Shown piece after piece: positions 54,627 to 64,000 of a stretch of 64,000 bases of DNA (the first letter of the stretch is position 1; each line of letters opens with the position of its first letter). The translations under genes and the position numbers were made by a program. The notes below the pieces were generated by a model. The model had not been told where the DNA came from, ran no database searches, and was given only the letters and a program-made list of their open reading frames with translations. Source of the stretch: Chrysophaeum taylorii. Taxonomy: Eukaryota > Sar > Pelagophyceae > Pelagomonadales > Pelagomonadaceae. The stretch is taken from the NCBI GenBank assembly GCA_029834535.1, contig JAQMWT010000578.1, positions 104,310 to 168,309 of the forward strand, written 5' to 3'.

Positions 54627-56688
54627 AACCATCGAGTCATCAACGCACCACTTATCGACACCAGCCCTCGAGGCTAGACTACTAACCCGACGTCTGCCCA
54701 GCGCCAGCACGATGGGCGGTCTTCTTTCAAAACGCACGAGGACCTGAGATGCCGACGCTGCCGCCGTTTGAAAAAGAGCGACGATATCGCCACCGGCAAA
54801 CGTGGCAACCGACTCGCGAAATGCACGGCCACATTGTAGTCAGACCGCAGTGACAACCTCGAGGGATACCTATATTGGGCTGTCATCAGCGTCCTTGTTA
54901 CACAGGCGTTGTGTGTAAAGCCAACTGCGACGTTTAGGAGTAAACTGCATCCTTGCGCTTCTGACGTCGGGCATTGGCTTGGACAGATACCGCTGGTGCT
55001 GAGAGCGAAAGAACGCCGTTCGCCCGTCATTTTCTCCGGCTCGTCCTTGAAAAGTCAGTCTGAATCCGAGCGAAACCGATAAGCGAATCGCCGGGTGGCG
55101 TGGAGGAAGGACATCAAGTTTCTTTTTTTTTATCTCCTAGGGGCCTCTCGCTTATACAGATATATACGAAACTTAAGAATATATCTAGAGGTATTGCCAC
55201 AACAAAATCAGAGACTAGAATTATGTACGATAAAAGAACGAGCTGCGCCCCAGCGCAGACTTTTTTTGTTCCAGTACCACATTACATCTGCCCATATTAT
55301 TGATACAAGCGTACACCTCGCGATTTGTTCCCAGAAATTGGCAAGGCGCCAAGATGAGCGGCGCCGTCAGAATATGACCGAGATATCCTCGACGCCGGGG
55401 TAAGACCCCCGCGGCCTCGTCGGCCGGTTCCTGCGATCCCCCGCCTACGCCGAGGTAGACCACCCCGCCGCGTCCTCGAGGCGAGCGGGATGCTTACGTC
55501 GGCGCGGTCCGACGCGCGCGTCGTCGACAACGTCTGCGGCGATCGGGACCTGGCACGAGCATCGCCAGCGTTCGCGTCACGACGCCGATGCGTGCGAGCA
55601 TCTCGTCTCGCTTGGACGTTGCGTTGATGTCCTGCAGCAACATTGCAAACCAAGAAGGTGACGCTGTCGACGCTTTGCGATTCTTTTCTGGTCCCGTCGC
55701 GCCGCAGCGTGGTTGTCATCTTGGACCTGGTTGTCATCCTTGCATTCATCTACCGCATCATTTTGACCGGTGGTCGTGAGCGCATTGTCGTCTTTGGCTT
55801 CGAATGTGGAACGTGCGTCGCCAGGACTTGACACGCTTCATTCCTCTTCCTTGCACCTCGCGGCGACAGCAGCCTGGCTATCGCGCTCGAATTCATCCAC
55901 GGCATCACTTTCGCTGCTGGTGCCGAGAGCATCGTCGTCTTGCGTATCTCTCGCGATCGCGCCGATCTTTTTGGAGGAGACGCCGTCGCTTGTCCGCGAG
56001 GTCCTGAGTGGGTATCACTCTGTTCGAATCTTTCGAAGCACAACAACGGCTAGCATCACACGAAACATACCGAACATTTGTGCACTTTATACCATTCATA
56101 ATTGTCAACGGCTGAGCGTACGCAGAAAAAAAGTAGAATCGCGGAAGCGATTTGACTCAAGGCGCAGAAACCTACCGAAATTTTGTGTTCCACCAGCACC
56201 AAAAAAAAACTATGTCCGTTTCGTGTCCGTTTGAAATACTCTTTTTAGGCCAATGTTTGTGACTGACTCAGACTGACGCAGGAAAATGAAACGGACCTCA
56301 AAACGAAGGAACGGACCGAAAATTGAAAAAGAACGGTCTTTCCTAGGCGCATGGGCTCGAACGGGCCCGTTCCGCGGCCGCGTCCCGGGTCCGGGCACTG
56401 CGCAAACCTGCCGACGAGGGGGTTCGGAGGGCGCGCAGCCCCCCGAAAATAAACGGCGGTCAAAGGCCGCGCGTGGGTAGGCGTAATCATGATATATATG
56501 TCGCGCGTTCGAGGTAATCCCGATCGGCGTTAGTATTCAGTTAGTGAGCGGCGTATGGCGATATTAAGGTGATCTCGTGCAAGACGAGTCTCGGCTGCGT
56601 GGCGAGCGGCCTCGCGAAACGATTCGCCCAGGACGCTCCGCGGGATACCGTCGCGTGGTTCGAGCGACAGCGCCATAGCACGTTTGAG

Positions 56689-56723
<35 letters not shown>

Positions 56724-57212
56724 TATCGTATCGAGGCGGCGGGATATCGTCGTGCTGAAGAGAGTGCTCCATGGAACACTCGTTGGCGAATTCTTCGCGA
56801 CGCGGTGATTGGTCGAGAACTCGTCGTCGTCGTCGAAAAGCACCGCCAGGATCTGCTTCTTCGAGCGGAGCAGCGTGCCGTGCGTCGTCGCAGCGACGTT
56901 TTTTGGCCGGTCGGCCGCGAAATGGGTCGGCAGGGACGTTGGGGATGGGGAGGCGCTCTTGGAAGGCCTCGGCGTCGGGATTTTCGACCAAGACCAGGCC
57001 GAGCTCCCAGTTTTGCATATTAATGTAGCCCGAGCGCACGCCGGAGCCCCAGGCCGCGGCCGACAAGTTGTGCGTAGACCCAGCCGTAGGTCCTGCCCTT
57101 GTCGTCGAAGAAACGATAAGCGTACTTGGCGCGCGCGGGGATGGCGACGTCGAGGTGGCGATTGGCGCGCGAGGCGGCTTGAGTACCTTGCTGCCCTGGA
57201 AGAGAAGGTCGA
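54627..57212 (-). repeat. Left arm of a large inverted repeat
   Basis: The reverse complement matches 61446-63949. From about 54627 to 56950 the match is nearly identical (for example the 118-codon frame at 54674-55030 and its mirror at 63546-63902 differ at only two residues). From 56950 to 57212 the match is clearly diverged but still alignable. The arm contains the 3' part of the Tdp1-like gene, the retroelement 5' segment and unassigned sequence. The outer end is abrupt at about 54627, where similarity stops inside AACCATCGA. Confidence 0.9.
55300..55850 (-). mobile_element. Retroelement 5'/ORF1-like segment, copy 2 (in left arm)
   Basis: Minus-strand frame reading SPGDARSTFEAKDDNALTTT and ECKDDNQVQDDNHAAARRDQ, the same element as 41840-42440. 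Confidence 0.55.
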
Positions 57213-58424
57213 GGCGGTCGAGTTCGGTGTGTGGGCCCTCTTGGAGGTGACCGTCGAAGGTGATGACGAGGGTAGCCGGTGGGGGTTCCAGCCCTCGAGG
57301 TCGTCTCGAAGATAGATCCCAGAGCCCAAGTTATTTTTCGATAGGGGCTTTCGCCCCAAGTGGCAGACGTTCGGGCTGTATGCGAAGAATTGGCACTCGT
57401 GATGCCGAGCACAGCCCATGAACCAATCGACGCCTCGAAGCGCGACGCGCGCGGTAGCCCATTGGGCCTTTGGACGAGCGCTCGTCGCTGATCCGGTGTC
57501 GACGCGAGGTCTGACCTCCTCTTCAAGGACAAGCCGCAAGACCACGCCACTCTTTGAGCACCAGACTTGGGGCGCGAAGGAGAGCGGGAGATGTGCCGCC
57601 GCGTCCCGCAGCCACTATTCGTCGAAGAGCGTCGCGCCGCCGGGCGTCGACGAACGTCGCGTCGAGGCGGTCCTCGTACGTTTCCGCCGGGATCTCTTCC
57701 TGTGAATCGAGAATACGAGTGATGATCCCAAAGACATCATCGGTGGTACCCTTCTCGTCGAACCAGTGCTTGCCCGGAACCGAGGTGACGATTTTGACCG
57801 CGGCGTCGCATTCGAGCAGCGTCGCGAGCCACTCGGAGATCCTCGGGCCGTCGAACTCCTCGTCGAGATGATTGTGCGGCACAAAAAGGTGACGAGGTCC
57901 AATCGGCGGCGCTCAAAGTCCTGGATCCACCAACACTCGAACATTCCAATCAATTCTTCTTCGCGCGCGTTGGACGACGATACGGCGACGCGGACGCCGT
58001 ACTCGCGCGAGATGAGCTTGAGGTGCTGGCAGGTTTTGGTACCTTCCTTGTGGAGGCTCCGGGAGCCACGGATACGCGGCCATCGTGTTTGGGCGTAGGC
58101 GGAAGAGACGCGGGGGCGGCGTCGATTGGCGTCGCGATCGTTAAAGAGATCGTCGCCGGCGACGAGCAACGGGACCTTTCTCTCCGTGTCCCAGCTTAAA
58201 AACCACTTCCGGAAGAAGGCGTCTGTGGACCGCGCGTCCTGAAATCGGAGCGCTTCCGCCGAAGAGCCTAGGTTGGACTAATCTTTTTTGTCTCGACGCT
58301 CCCCCCGTTGGCCCGGGCCTTTTGGCTTTCTCGAGGCGTTTTTAACGAAGAAGAACCGCTCGAGCGGCGAGTCCTCCTCGCTTTCATCCGTTTCCTGCCC
58401 CATCAACTCCGCCATGTCATCCAT
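56530..58424 (-). pseudogene. Tyrosyl-DNA phosphodiesterase (Tdp1-like) with C-terminal UIM, disrupted
   Basis: Tdp1 removes 3'-phosphotyrosyl adducts left by topoisomerase I. From the ATG at 58424 (MDDMAELMGQETDESEEDSP) one in-frame TAG occurs after RRDKKD. The first HKD motif is CQHLKLISREYGVRVAVSSS (HxK), then CWWIQDF. A homopolymer shift near 57885 leads to VPHNHLDEEFDGPRISEWLA, and further shifts to HLDVAIPARAKYAYRFFDDK and STHNLSAAAWGSGVRSGYIN, NWELGLVLVENP. In the second HxK the His is Arg (PARAK). The C terminus has a poly-Asp run then DLKRAMALSLEP, a ubiquitin-interacting motif, and a second weaker one (LNIAIRRSLTEY). At least four breaks: likely a pseudogene. The 3' part lies in the left arm. 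Confidence 0.7.
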
Positions 58425-58668
58425 GTCCGCCAAAAGACGACGACGACATCATCAGGGACCACTACAGTAGCCCTTCCTTTCAATTTATTAGTTGTTCAAC
58501 ACCTGCAGGCACATCGGCGCCTCCTCCAGCAGGATAAATCCCTGATTTGCAGGTTGGTTGGACACTTCCTTCCTCCCTCACTAGAAAAGGAGGAGGAGGA
58601 GGCAGATGTCAAGGATACTACTAAAAATCTGGGACGGGGCGACTAGGGCGGCGGCGGCGGCGGCGGCT

Positions 58669-59162
58669 TTATTGTCTGTCTGTCGTCCGTGTTGTCGTCG
58701 TCGTCGTCGTCGTCAGATCTCGATGCAGGTACGGAGCGTGGGCGAGCGTGAGGATGCGGCCCTCGTCGTCCGAGGTGCAGTCTCTTCGGTGGGAACTCGG
58801 GCGGAACTCTAGGGCGCGGCCGCTGAGGTGGTCGACGAGGGCGCCCGACTTTTCGTCGAGGACGACGAGGGCCGCGGGGACGCGACGGCGGCTGACGAGG
58901 AGGTGGTAGCCGCGTTGGTTGAGGTCGGCGACGATCTGCGCGCGCTTGGATTCGCTCACGATCATCGGCTTGGTCGACGACGACGACAGGGAACCTGAAA
59001 AACAACAACAACGTGAAAAAAAAGGCGGCGGCGGCGCAACAACGAACTCACAGTTCCGCAACATCTCTCCCAGGACGGTGATGTCGTCGTCGCGCCTCTT
59101 GGAGACGCTCTTCTTGCTGACGGTGCTACTACGTTCCTTGGATCTCAAGCCGGCGACCACCA

Positions 59163-59163
<1 letters not shown>
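58669..59163 (-). CDS. Small basic protein of unknown family (57-nt intron)
   Basis: ATG at 59163 (MVVAGLRSKERSSTVSKKSV). A GT..AG intron at 59051-58995 (GTGAGT..TTTCAG) joins EMLRNC to SLSSSSTKPMIVS; the unspliced frame is also open. The rest reads ESKRAQIVADLNQRGYHLLV, SRRRVPAALVVLDEKSGALV and HLSGRALEFRPSSHRRD, a plausible small alpha/beta domain. The C-terminal poly-Thr comes from a (GTC)n microsatellite and may not be conserved. No family recognised. A (TGTC)n run immediately precedes the start codon. Confidence 0.5.

Positions 59164-59199
<36 letters not shown>
59163..59199 (+). repeat. (TGTC)n microsatellite
   Basis: Nine perfect tetranucleotide units between the small basic protein's ATG and the divergent tautomerase. 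Confidence 0.9.
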
Positions 59200-59201
<2 letters not shown>

Positions 59202-59371
59202 AAAGATGTCAGAGAAGTCGAGGTTAGAGCCAGGCGGGCTGCTTGAAATGAAATGTATTACGAGGTTGGACGGACACGTCGATCCCTTTCCGACGAACGT
59301 TTGAAGTTAACTTCCCCATACATAGATAGTAAGTAAAAATAAAGCACGCAGTACAAGAGGGTAAGGAATCT

Positions 59372-59663
59372 ATGCCGTAAGTGTTGATGATGATTGCGTG
59401 AGCGACTCTCGACCTCCCCTTACTACAGGTTCGTGCAGATCACGTGGCTGCCCAAGGTCGCCCGGACCGCGGCCGTGCGGCGCGAGGTGGCCGAGGCCGT
59501 GATCAAGGCGATCAGCTCGTGCAAGGCGGCGGAGGTGTCGGCCGAGAATTTGGTGGTGCGGTTCGCCGAATCGAAGGACTCTTTTCCGTTGCCAAAGGGG
59601 TATTCGGCCAACCCCGAGCTCCAGGCCAATCGATGTGGTCCCGTGGGGGTCGGAAAAGATTAG
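59372..59663 (+). CDS. 4-oxalocrotonate tautomerase-like protein (two exons)
   Basis: Exons 59372-59376 and 59429-59663; 79 codons. A perfect donor GTAAGT after ATG-CC and acceptor CTACAG join M-P-F-V-Q-I-T-W-L-P-K, which places Pro directly after Met; Pro-1 is the catalytic base of the tautomerase superfamily once Met is removed. Then VRREVAEAVIKAISSCKAAE (helix) and AENLVVRFAESKDSFPLPKG match small 4-OT-type subunits of about 60-80 residues, which work as hexamers or trimers. Enol-keto tautomerisation is the family reaction; the substrate is unknown. The stop codon TAG at 59661-59663 overlaps the opposite-strand kinase stop at 59660-59662. Confidence 0.85.
59377..59428 (+). other. 52-nt intron of the tautomerase gene
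   Basis: GTAAGT..CTACAG; splits the Pro codon (CC/G). Confidence 0.8.
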
Positions 59664-61440
59664 GAAGAGGAGAAGCGCACCTTGGGGCCGAAGTCTGAAA
59701 AAATCTTGTTGTCGCCCTCGTAGGGTTTGAGGGCCATATCCTCGGGGTAGGCGTCGAAGAGGGAGGCGTCGGTGGCTGTTTTGAGGTTGGGGACGTAGGG
59801 TGGGGTGAGCTTTTTGGCGCGGAGGTTGTCAAAATCGATGGGGGAAAAGAAGGCGTGGGCCTTTATGGAAGGCGCGCCGTGGCGGGCGCCGAGGCGTTCC
59901 TTGAGGTCGCGGGCGAGGAGGCCCGTGACGAAGGCCTGGGTTAAGGTGTTTTTTTGGGGGAAATTTAATCTTTGCGGCGACGATGAGGCGGAAGACGGTC
60001 ATGGTGTCGTCGGGATTCGAAGCGTAGAAGGGCGAACGGCCGGCGAGGGTTTCGTAAACCAAAACCCCGAACGCCCACAAATCGACGTCGAAGCCGTAGC
60101 CCTTGCCGAGGACGCACTCGGGGCTCAGGTATTCGGGCGTCCCGAGGATGGTGTAGGTCTTTTTTTGGAGCACTTTGGCAAAGCCAAAGTCCACGATTCG
60201 AGCGAAGCCGCGATTGTCTATCAGCACGTTTCGGGCTTGAGGTCGCGATAGACGATCGCCTTGGCGTGGATGTGGTCTAAGGCGTCAATCACGCAGGCCG
60301 AGTGGAAGAGAGCTTCGTCTTCGTGGACGCCACCTTCGACCCGCGAGAAGAGCTCGCCACCCTGCACGAATTCCAACACGAAAAAACACACGTCCTTCGA
60401 CTGAAACGTCGCGTGACAGTGGAGTACGAACGGGTGACCCCGGAGCTTGAAGAGGATCCGTCGCTCGAGCTCGACGCTCTCCGCCTGGTTGAGGTCGACC
60501 ATCGCCTGCTTCACCAAAAGCTTGAGGGCGTAGGTTTCGTCGCCGCGCGTCGCGAGCTTGACGCGACCGAACGTTCCCGTACCCAGCGTCCTTCCGACGT
60601 CGAGAGAATCAAAAAATTCGGGCGTGTGCTGGTGGAAGTCGGTGGTCGACAGCTCGGCCTCCCGCTTTCGGAGCTTGTAGAACTCGACGTCGGTCTCGGC
60701 CGTCCCCTTGGACCACGGTCCGTCGTAGCTCTCGCCCTCGTCGACCGCGCGAATAATTCCAGCCGGACGATCGAGTATTAATCTTCCCTTGGTGACGGCG
60801 ATGAAGTGATCTTCCGATGCGGGGAGAGTCTCGTTGGCTCCCAGAAAACCCTTCTCCAAGTTCTCGTAGACCTTGTCGGGGTGGAGATTCCGGTTACTCC
60901 TCGAGGCGCGGACGACGTTCACGACGTTGCCTGTCCATCGCGTCCGACGCCGAACCCAACAGAGCTTCGAAATCCGACTTGGACAGCGTGATGCACTCGG
61001 CGGCCGTCTTCGCGACCACGTCGCAGGCCCGAGGCTGCCGGTGCGTGAGGGCGCGCTCCCCAAAGTGCGAGCCCGCCAAGAGCTCGACGCGCGCGTCTTC
61101 CGCGCCGATGCGACGACACTCGACCACGCCTTTCTTCAACATGTAGAACTTGTCGCCCGTCTCGCCTTTTTTGATAATAACCGACCCCGCCCCAAACTTT
61201 TCCTTCGAAACGTGCGCCGCCAGCTTGTAGAGATGCGCCGCGGGCAACCCCTGCAGAATCTTCACCGTTTTCAGGTCCGTAAAAATTTCGTCCAACGACG
61301 TGTTGCTCGACGACGCCAAAGCCCCTACCGAAACGGCTTCCGGTCGATCTTCCAGCACAACGACGCCTCGGTCGCCAGAACCGATGCGGCCCGCGGCTGA
61401 TTCATGATGAGCGCGAGTTCCCCGAACGATCCCCCTCGAG
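59660..61440 (-). pseudogene. cGMP-dependent protein kinase-like gene, 5'-truncated and frameshifted
   Basis: Minus strand, entered at 61440 inside the first cyclic-nucleotide domain (GGSFGELALIMNQPRAASVL, WKIDRKPFR). A shift near 61330 leads to the second CNB domain (AGSHFGERALTHRQPRACDV). Another near 60900 leads to the kinase: GTLGTGTFGRVKLATRGDET (GxGxxG), ALKLL Lys, YRDLKPE (HRD equivalent). A missing base near 60225 and a homopolymer shift near 59955 divide it; VDFGFAK, GTPEYLSPE and a C-terminal tail IFSDFGPKV follow, with TAA at 59662-59660. Order CNB-CNB-AGC kinase is that of PKG. The upstream half is missing: at 61446 the sequence changes to Tdp1-like DNA of the right arm. Confidence 0.8.
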
Positions 61441-61445
61441 CCGGC

Positions 61446-61880
61446 GACCTTCTCTTCCAGGGCAGCAATATGTCAAGCCTGCCCCGACGCCACCCACTGA
61501 CGTCGCCATCCCCGCGCGCGCCCTGCTTCGCTCAACAAGTTCTGCGCCGGGCACTCCAACGCCTCCATCGATCGCACGATGCCCTCGGCCTGTTCCTGCT
61601 CGGAGCTCCGCTAAACAAAACCGACGCTTCGAGGCCTTCCAAGAGCAGCACCTTCCCCACTCCCCAACGTCCCTGCCGACCCATTTCGCGGCCGACCGGC
61701 CAAAAACGTCGCTGCGACGACGCACGGCACGCTGCTCCGCTCGAAGAAGCAGATCCTGGCGGTGCTTTTCGACGACGACGACGGGTTCTCGACCAATCAC
61801 CGCGTCGCGAGGAATTCGCCAACGAGTGTTCCATGGGCACTCTCTTCAGCACGACGATATCCCGCCGCCTCGATACGATA

Positions 61881-61918
<38 letters not shown>

Positions 61919-62072
61919 CTCAAACGTGCTATGGCGCTGTCGCTCGAACCACGCGACGGTCCTGCGGAGCGTCCTGGGCGAATCGTTGCAGGCCGCTCGC
62001 CACGCAGCCGAGACTCGTCTTGCACGAGATCACCTTAATATCGCCATACGCCGCTCACTAACTGAATACTAA
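61446..62072 (+). pseudogene. Second copy of the Tdp1-like 3' end
   Basis: Plus strand. Reads, with shifts, from DLLFQGS through a diverged middle to LKRAMALSLEP and IRRSLTEY at the end. The region matching the catalytic second HKD is poorly conserved (61480-61620), and no N-terminal half is present. A (GAT)n run encoding poly-Asp lies at 61880-61918. Confidence 0.65.
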
Positions 62073-62639
62073 CGCCGATCGGGATTACCCGAACGCGCGA
62101 CATATATATCATGATTACGCCTACCACGCGCGGCCTTTGACCGCCGTTTATTTTCGGGGCTGCGCGCCGCCGAACCCCTCGTCGGCAGGTTTGCGCAGTG
62201 CCCGGACCGGACGCGGCGCGGAACGGGCCCGTTCGAGCCCATGCGCCTAGGAAAGACCGTTCTTTTTCAATTTTCGGTCCGTTCCTTCGTTTTGAGGTCC
62301 GTTTCATTTTCCTGCGTCAGTCTGAGTCAGTCACAAACATTGGCCTAAAAGAGTATTTCAAACGGACACGAAACGGACATTTTTTTGGTGCTGGTGGAAC
62401 ACAAAATTTCGGTAGGTTTCTGCGCCTTGAGTCAAATCGCTTCCGCGATTCTACTTTTCTGCGTACGCTCAGCCGTTGACAATTATGAATGGTATAAAGT
62501 GCACAAATGTTCGGTATGTTTCGTGTGATGCTAGCCGTTGTTGTGCTTCGAAAGATTCGAACAGAGTGATACCCACTCAGGACCTCGCGGACAAGCGACG
62601 GCGTCTCCTCCAAAGATCGGCGCGATCGCGAGAGATACG

Positions 62640-63260
62640 CAAGACGACGATGCGCTCGGCACCAGCAGCGAAAGTGATGCCGTAGATGAATTCGAGCGCG
62701 ATAGCCAGGCTGCTGTCGCCGCGAGGTGCAAGGAGAGGAATGAAGCGTGTCAAGTCCTGGCGACGCACGTTCCACATTCGAAGCCAAAGACGACAATGCG
62801 CTCACGACCACCGGTCAAAATGATGCGGTAGATGAATGCAAGGATGACAACCAGGTCCAAGATGACAACCACGCTGCGGCGCGACGGGACCAGAAAAGAA
62901 TCGCAAAGCGTCGACAGCGTCACCTTCTTGGTTTGCAATGTTGCTGCAGGACATCAACGCAACGTCCAAGCGAGACGAGATGCTCGCACGCATCGGCGTC
63001 GTGACGCGAACGCTGGCGATGCTCGTGCCAGGTCCCGATCGCCGCAGACGTTGTCGACGACGCGCGCGTCGGACCGCGCCGACGTAAGCATCCCGCTCGC
63101 CTCGAGGACGCGGCGGGGTGGTCTACCTCGGCGTAGGCGGGGGATCGCAGGAACCGGCCGACGAGGCCGCGGGGTCTTACCCCGGCGTCGAGGATATCTC
63201 GGTCATATTCTGACGGCGCCGCTCATCTTGGCGCCTTGCCAATTTCTGGGAACAAATCGC
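62640..63260 (+). mobile_element. Retroelement 5'/ORF1-like segment, copy 3 (in right arm)
   Basis: Acidic then basic frame: DDDALGTSSESDAVDEFERD at 62640-62740, followed in another frame by KDDNALTTTGQNDAVDECKD (62785-62900), an internal repeat of about 40 residues. Same element as 41840-42440 and 55300-55850. Confidence 0.55.
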
Positions 63261-63949
63261 GAGGTGTACGCTTGTATCAATAATATGGGCAGATGTAATG
63301 TGGTACTGGAACAAAAAAAGTCTGCGCTGGGGCGCAGCTCGTTCTTTATCGTACATAATTCTAGTCTCTGATTTTGTTGTGGCAATACCTCTAGATATAT
63401 TCTTAAGTTTCGTATATATCTGTATAAGCGAGAGGCCCTAGGAGATAAAAAAAGAAACTTGATGTCCTTCCTCCACGCCACCCGGCGATTCGCTTATCGG
63501 TTTCGCTCGGATTCAGACTGACTTTTCAAGGACGAGCCGGAGAAAATGACGGGCGAACGGCGTTCTTTCGCTCTCAGCACCAGCGGTATCTGTCTCAACC
63601 AATGCCCGACGTCAGAAGCGCAAGGATGCAGTTTACTCCTAAACGTCGCAGTTGGCTTTACACACAACGCCTGTGTAACAAGGACGCTGATGACAGCCCA
63701 ATATAGGTATCCCTCGAGGTTGTCACTGCGGTCTGACTACAATGTGGCCGTGCATTTCGCGAGTCGGTTGCCACGGTTGCCGGTGGCGATATCGTCGCTC
63801 TTTTTCAAACGGCGGCAGCGTCGGCATCTCAGGTCCTCGTGCGTTTTGAAAGAAGACCGCCCATCGTGCTGGCGCTGGGCAGACGTCGGGTTAGTAGTCT
63901 AGCCTCGAGGGCTGGTGTCGATAAGTGGTGCGTTGATGACTCGATGGTT

Positions 63950-64000
63950 ATGTGAATACGGACAGGCAAGTAGCAATACGTAACTGAACGAAGTACAACA
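63950..64000. other. Sequence beyond the right arm, too short to assign
   Basis: No similarity to the matching side of the left arm; the repeat ends at about 63949. Confidence 0.5.

Larger units (their letters stand above)
61446..63949 (+). repeat. Right arm of the large inverted repeat
   Basis: Matches the reverse complement of 54627-57212. It begins inside Tdp1 coding sequence (DLLFQG), is diverged up to about 61660, then near-identical outward to about 63949. It contains a second, more decayed copy of the Tdp1 C terminus (poly-Asp, DLKRAMALSLEP, stop near 62072), the retroelement 5' segment and the 118-codon frame. Its inner edge interrupts the kinase gene. Confidence 0.9.

Noticed and set aside
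54201-54677. 158-codon frame crossing into the inverted repeat
   Set aside because: The counterpart at the outer end of the right arm lacks it, there is no motif, and composition is random-like.
54674-55030. 118-codon frame conserved in both arms (mirror at 63546-63902)
   Set aside because: Conservation is explained by near-identity of the arms. It starts at an ATG but has no family signature, so I do not call it a gene.
59829-61440. Programmed frameshifting in the kinase gene
   Set aside because: Four shifts at unrelated sites, two of them in homopolymers, fit decay or sequencing indels better than a regulated slip site.
1-64000. Bacterial-style operons, CRISPR arrays, attachment sites, rRNA or tRNA
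   Set aside because: No supporting direct repeats with spacers and no recognised RNA cloverleaf. Gene structure is eukaryotic.

Overview
The window is nuclear DNA from a eukaryote. I count 12 intact protein genes on both strands (11 recognisable or convincingly structured, one small and unrecognised), the truncated start of another gene at the left edge, and a few weaker reading frames. Genes are closely packed. The introns I can reconstruct are tiny (38-57 nt, GT..AG). Decayed non-LTR retrotransposon pieces and many microsatellites fill the gaps. A 5,279-codon secreted/membrane protein built largely of Pro-Ser-Thr (PSxxPT) repeats, the small introns and the mix of families fit a stramenopile alga, perhaps pelagophyte-like; this is an inference from style, not from a marker gene.

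Layout. 1-1.8 kb: start of an ankyrin protein at the left edge, a 66-bp ankyrin-type tandem duplication, and a decayed ORF. 1.8-4.5 kb: a RidA-like protein converging on a secreted Cys-rich protein, then an SAMHD1-type HD hydrolase with an inserted zinc ribbon. 6.2-7.5 kb: a secreted LPMO-like protein with two Cys-rich modules. 10.4-26.4 kb: the giant four-exon gene (signal region, two PT-rich repeat arrays, REJ/GAIN-like ectodomain, GPS-like motif, about seven membrane spans). 27.5-29.2 kb: a frameshifted ankyrin gene. 29.5-31 kb: LINE debris. 31.8-33.4 kb: a 2OG-Fe(II) oxygenase and, 4 nt after it, a small secreted protein. 34-34.8 kb: a broken SDR. 37.1-38.4 kb: a broken Rh-type ammonium transporter. 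38.9-39.9 kb: a GT17 glycosyltransferase. 41-46 kb: LINE debris flanking an aldo/keto reductase. 47.6-48.6 kb: a CysQ-like phosphatase with a C-terminal membrane anchor. 50.5-51.8 kb: an RBM39-like splicing factor with a 40-nt intron. 52.6-53.3 kb: a phospholipid-methyltransferase-like membrane protein. 54.6-63.9 kb: a large inverted repeat (arms about 2.3-2.5 kb) around a 4.2-kb core holding most of a Tdp1-like gene (its 3' part lies in the left arm), a small gene, a tautomerase and a cGMP-dependent-kinase-like gene cut by the right arm.

Two themes stand out. First, intact and broken genes sit side by side. The 15.8-kb giant CDS is open throughout, yet the SDR, Rh transporter, ankyrin, Tdp1 and PKG genes carry several frameshifts or stops, and two have lost expected catalytic residues. 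This favours real pseudogenes over poor base calling, although some shifts lie in homopolymers. Second, retroelement 3' ends recur with hairpins or TTAG tails, and a retroelement 5' segment is embedded in both arms of the inverted repeat. I see no CRISPR array, rRNA, tRNA or operon; none of the genes forms an obvious single pathway.
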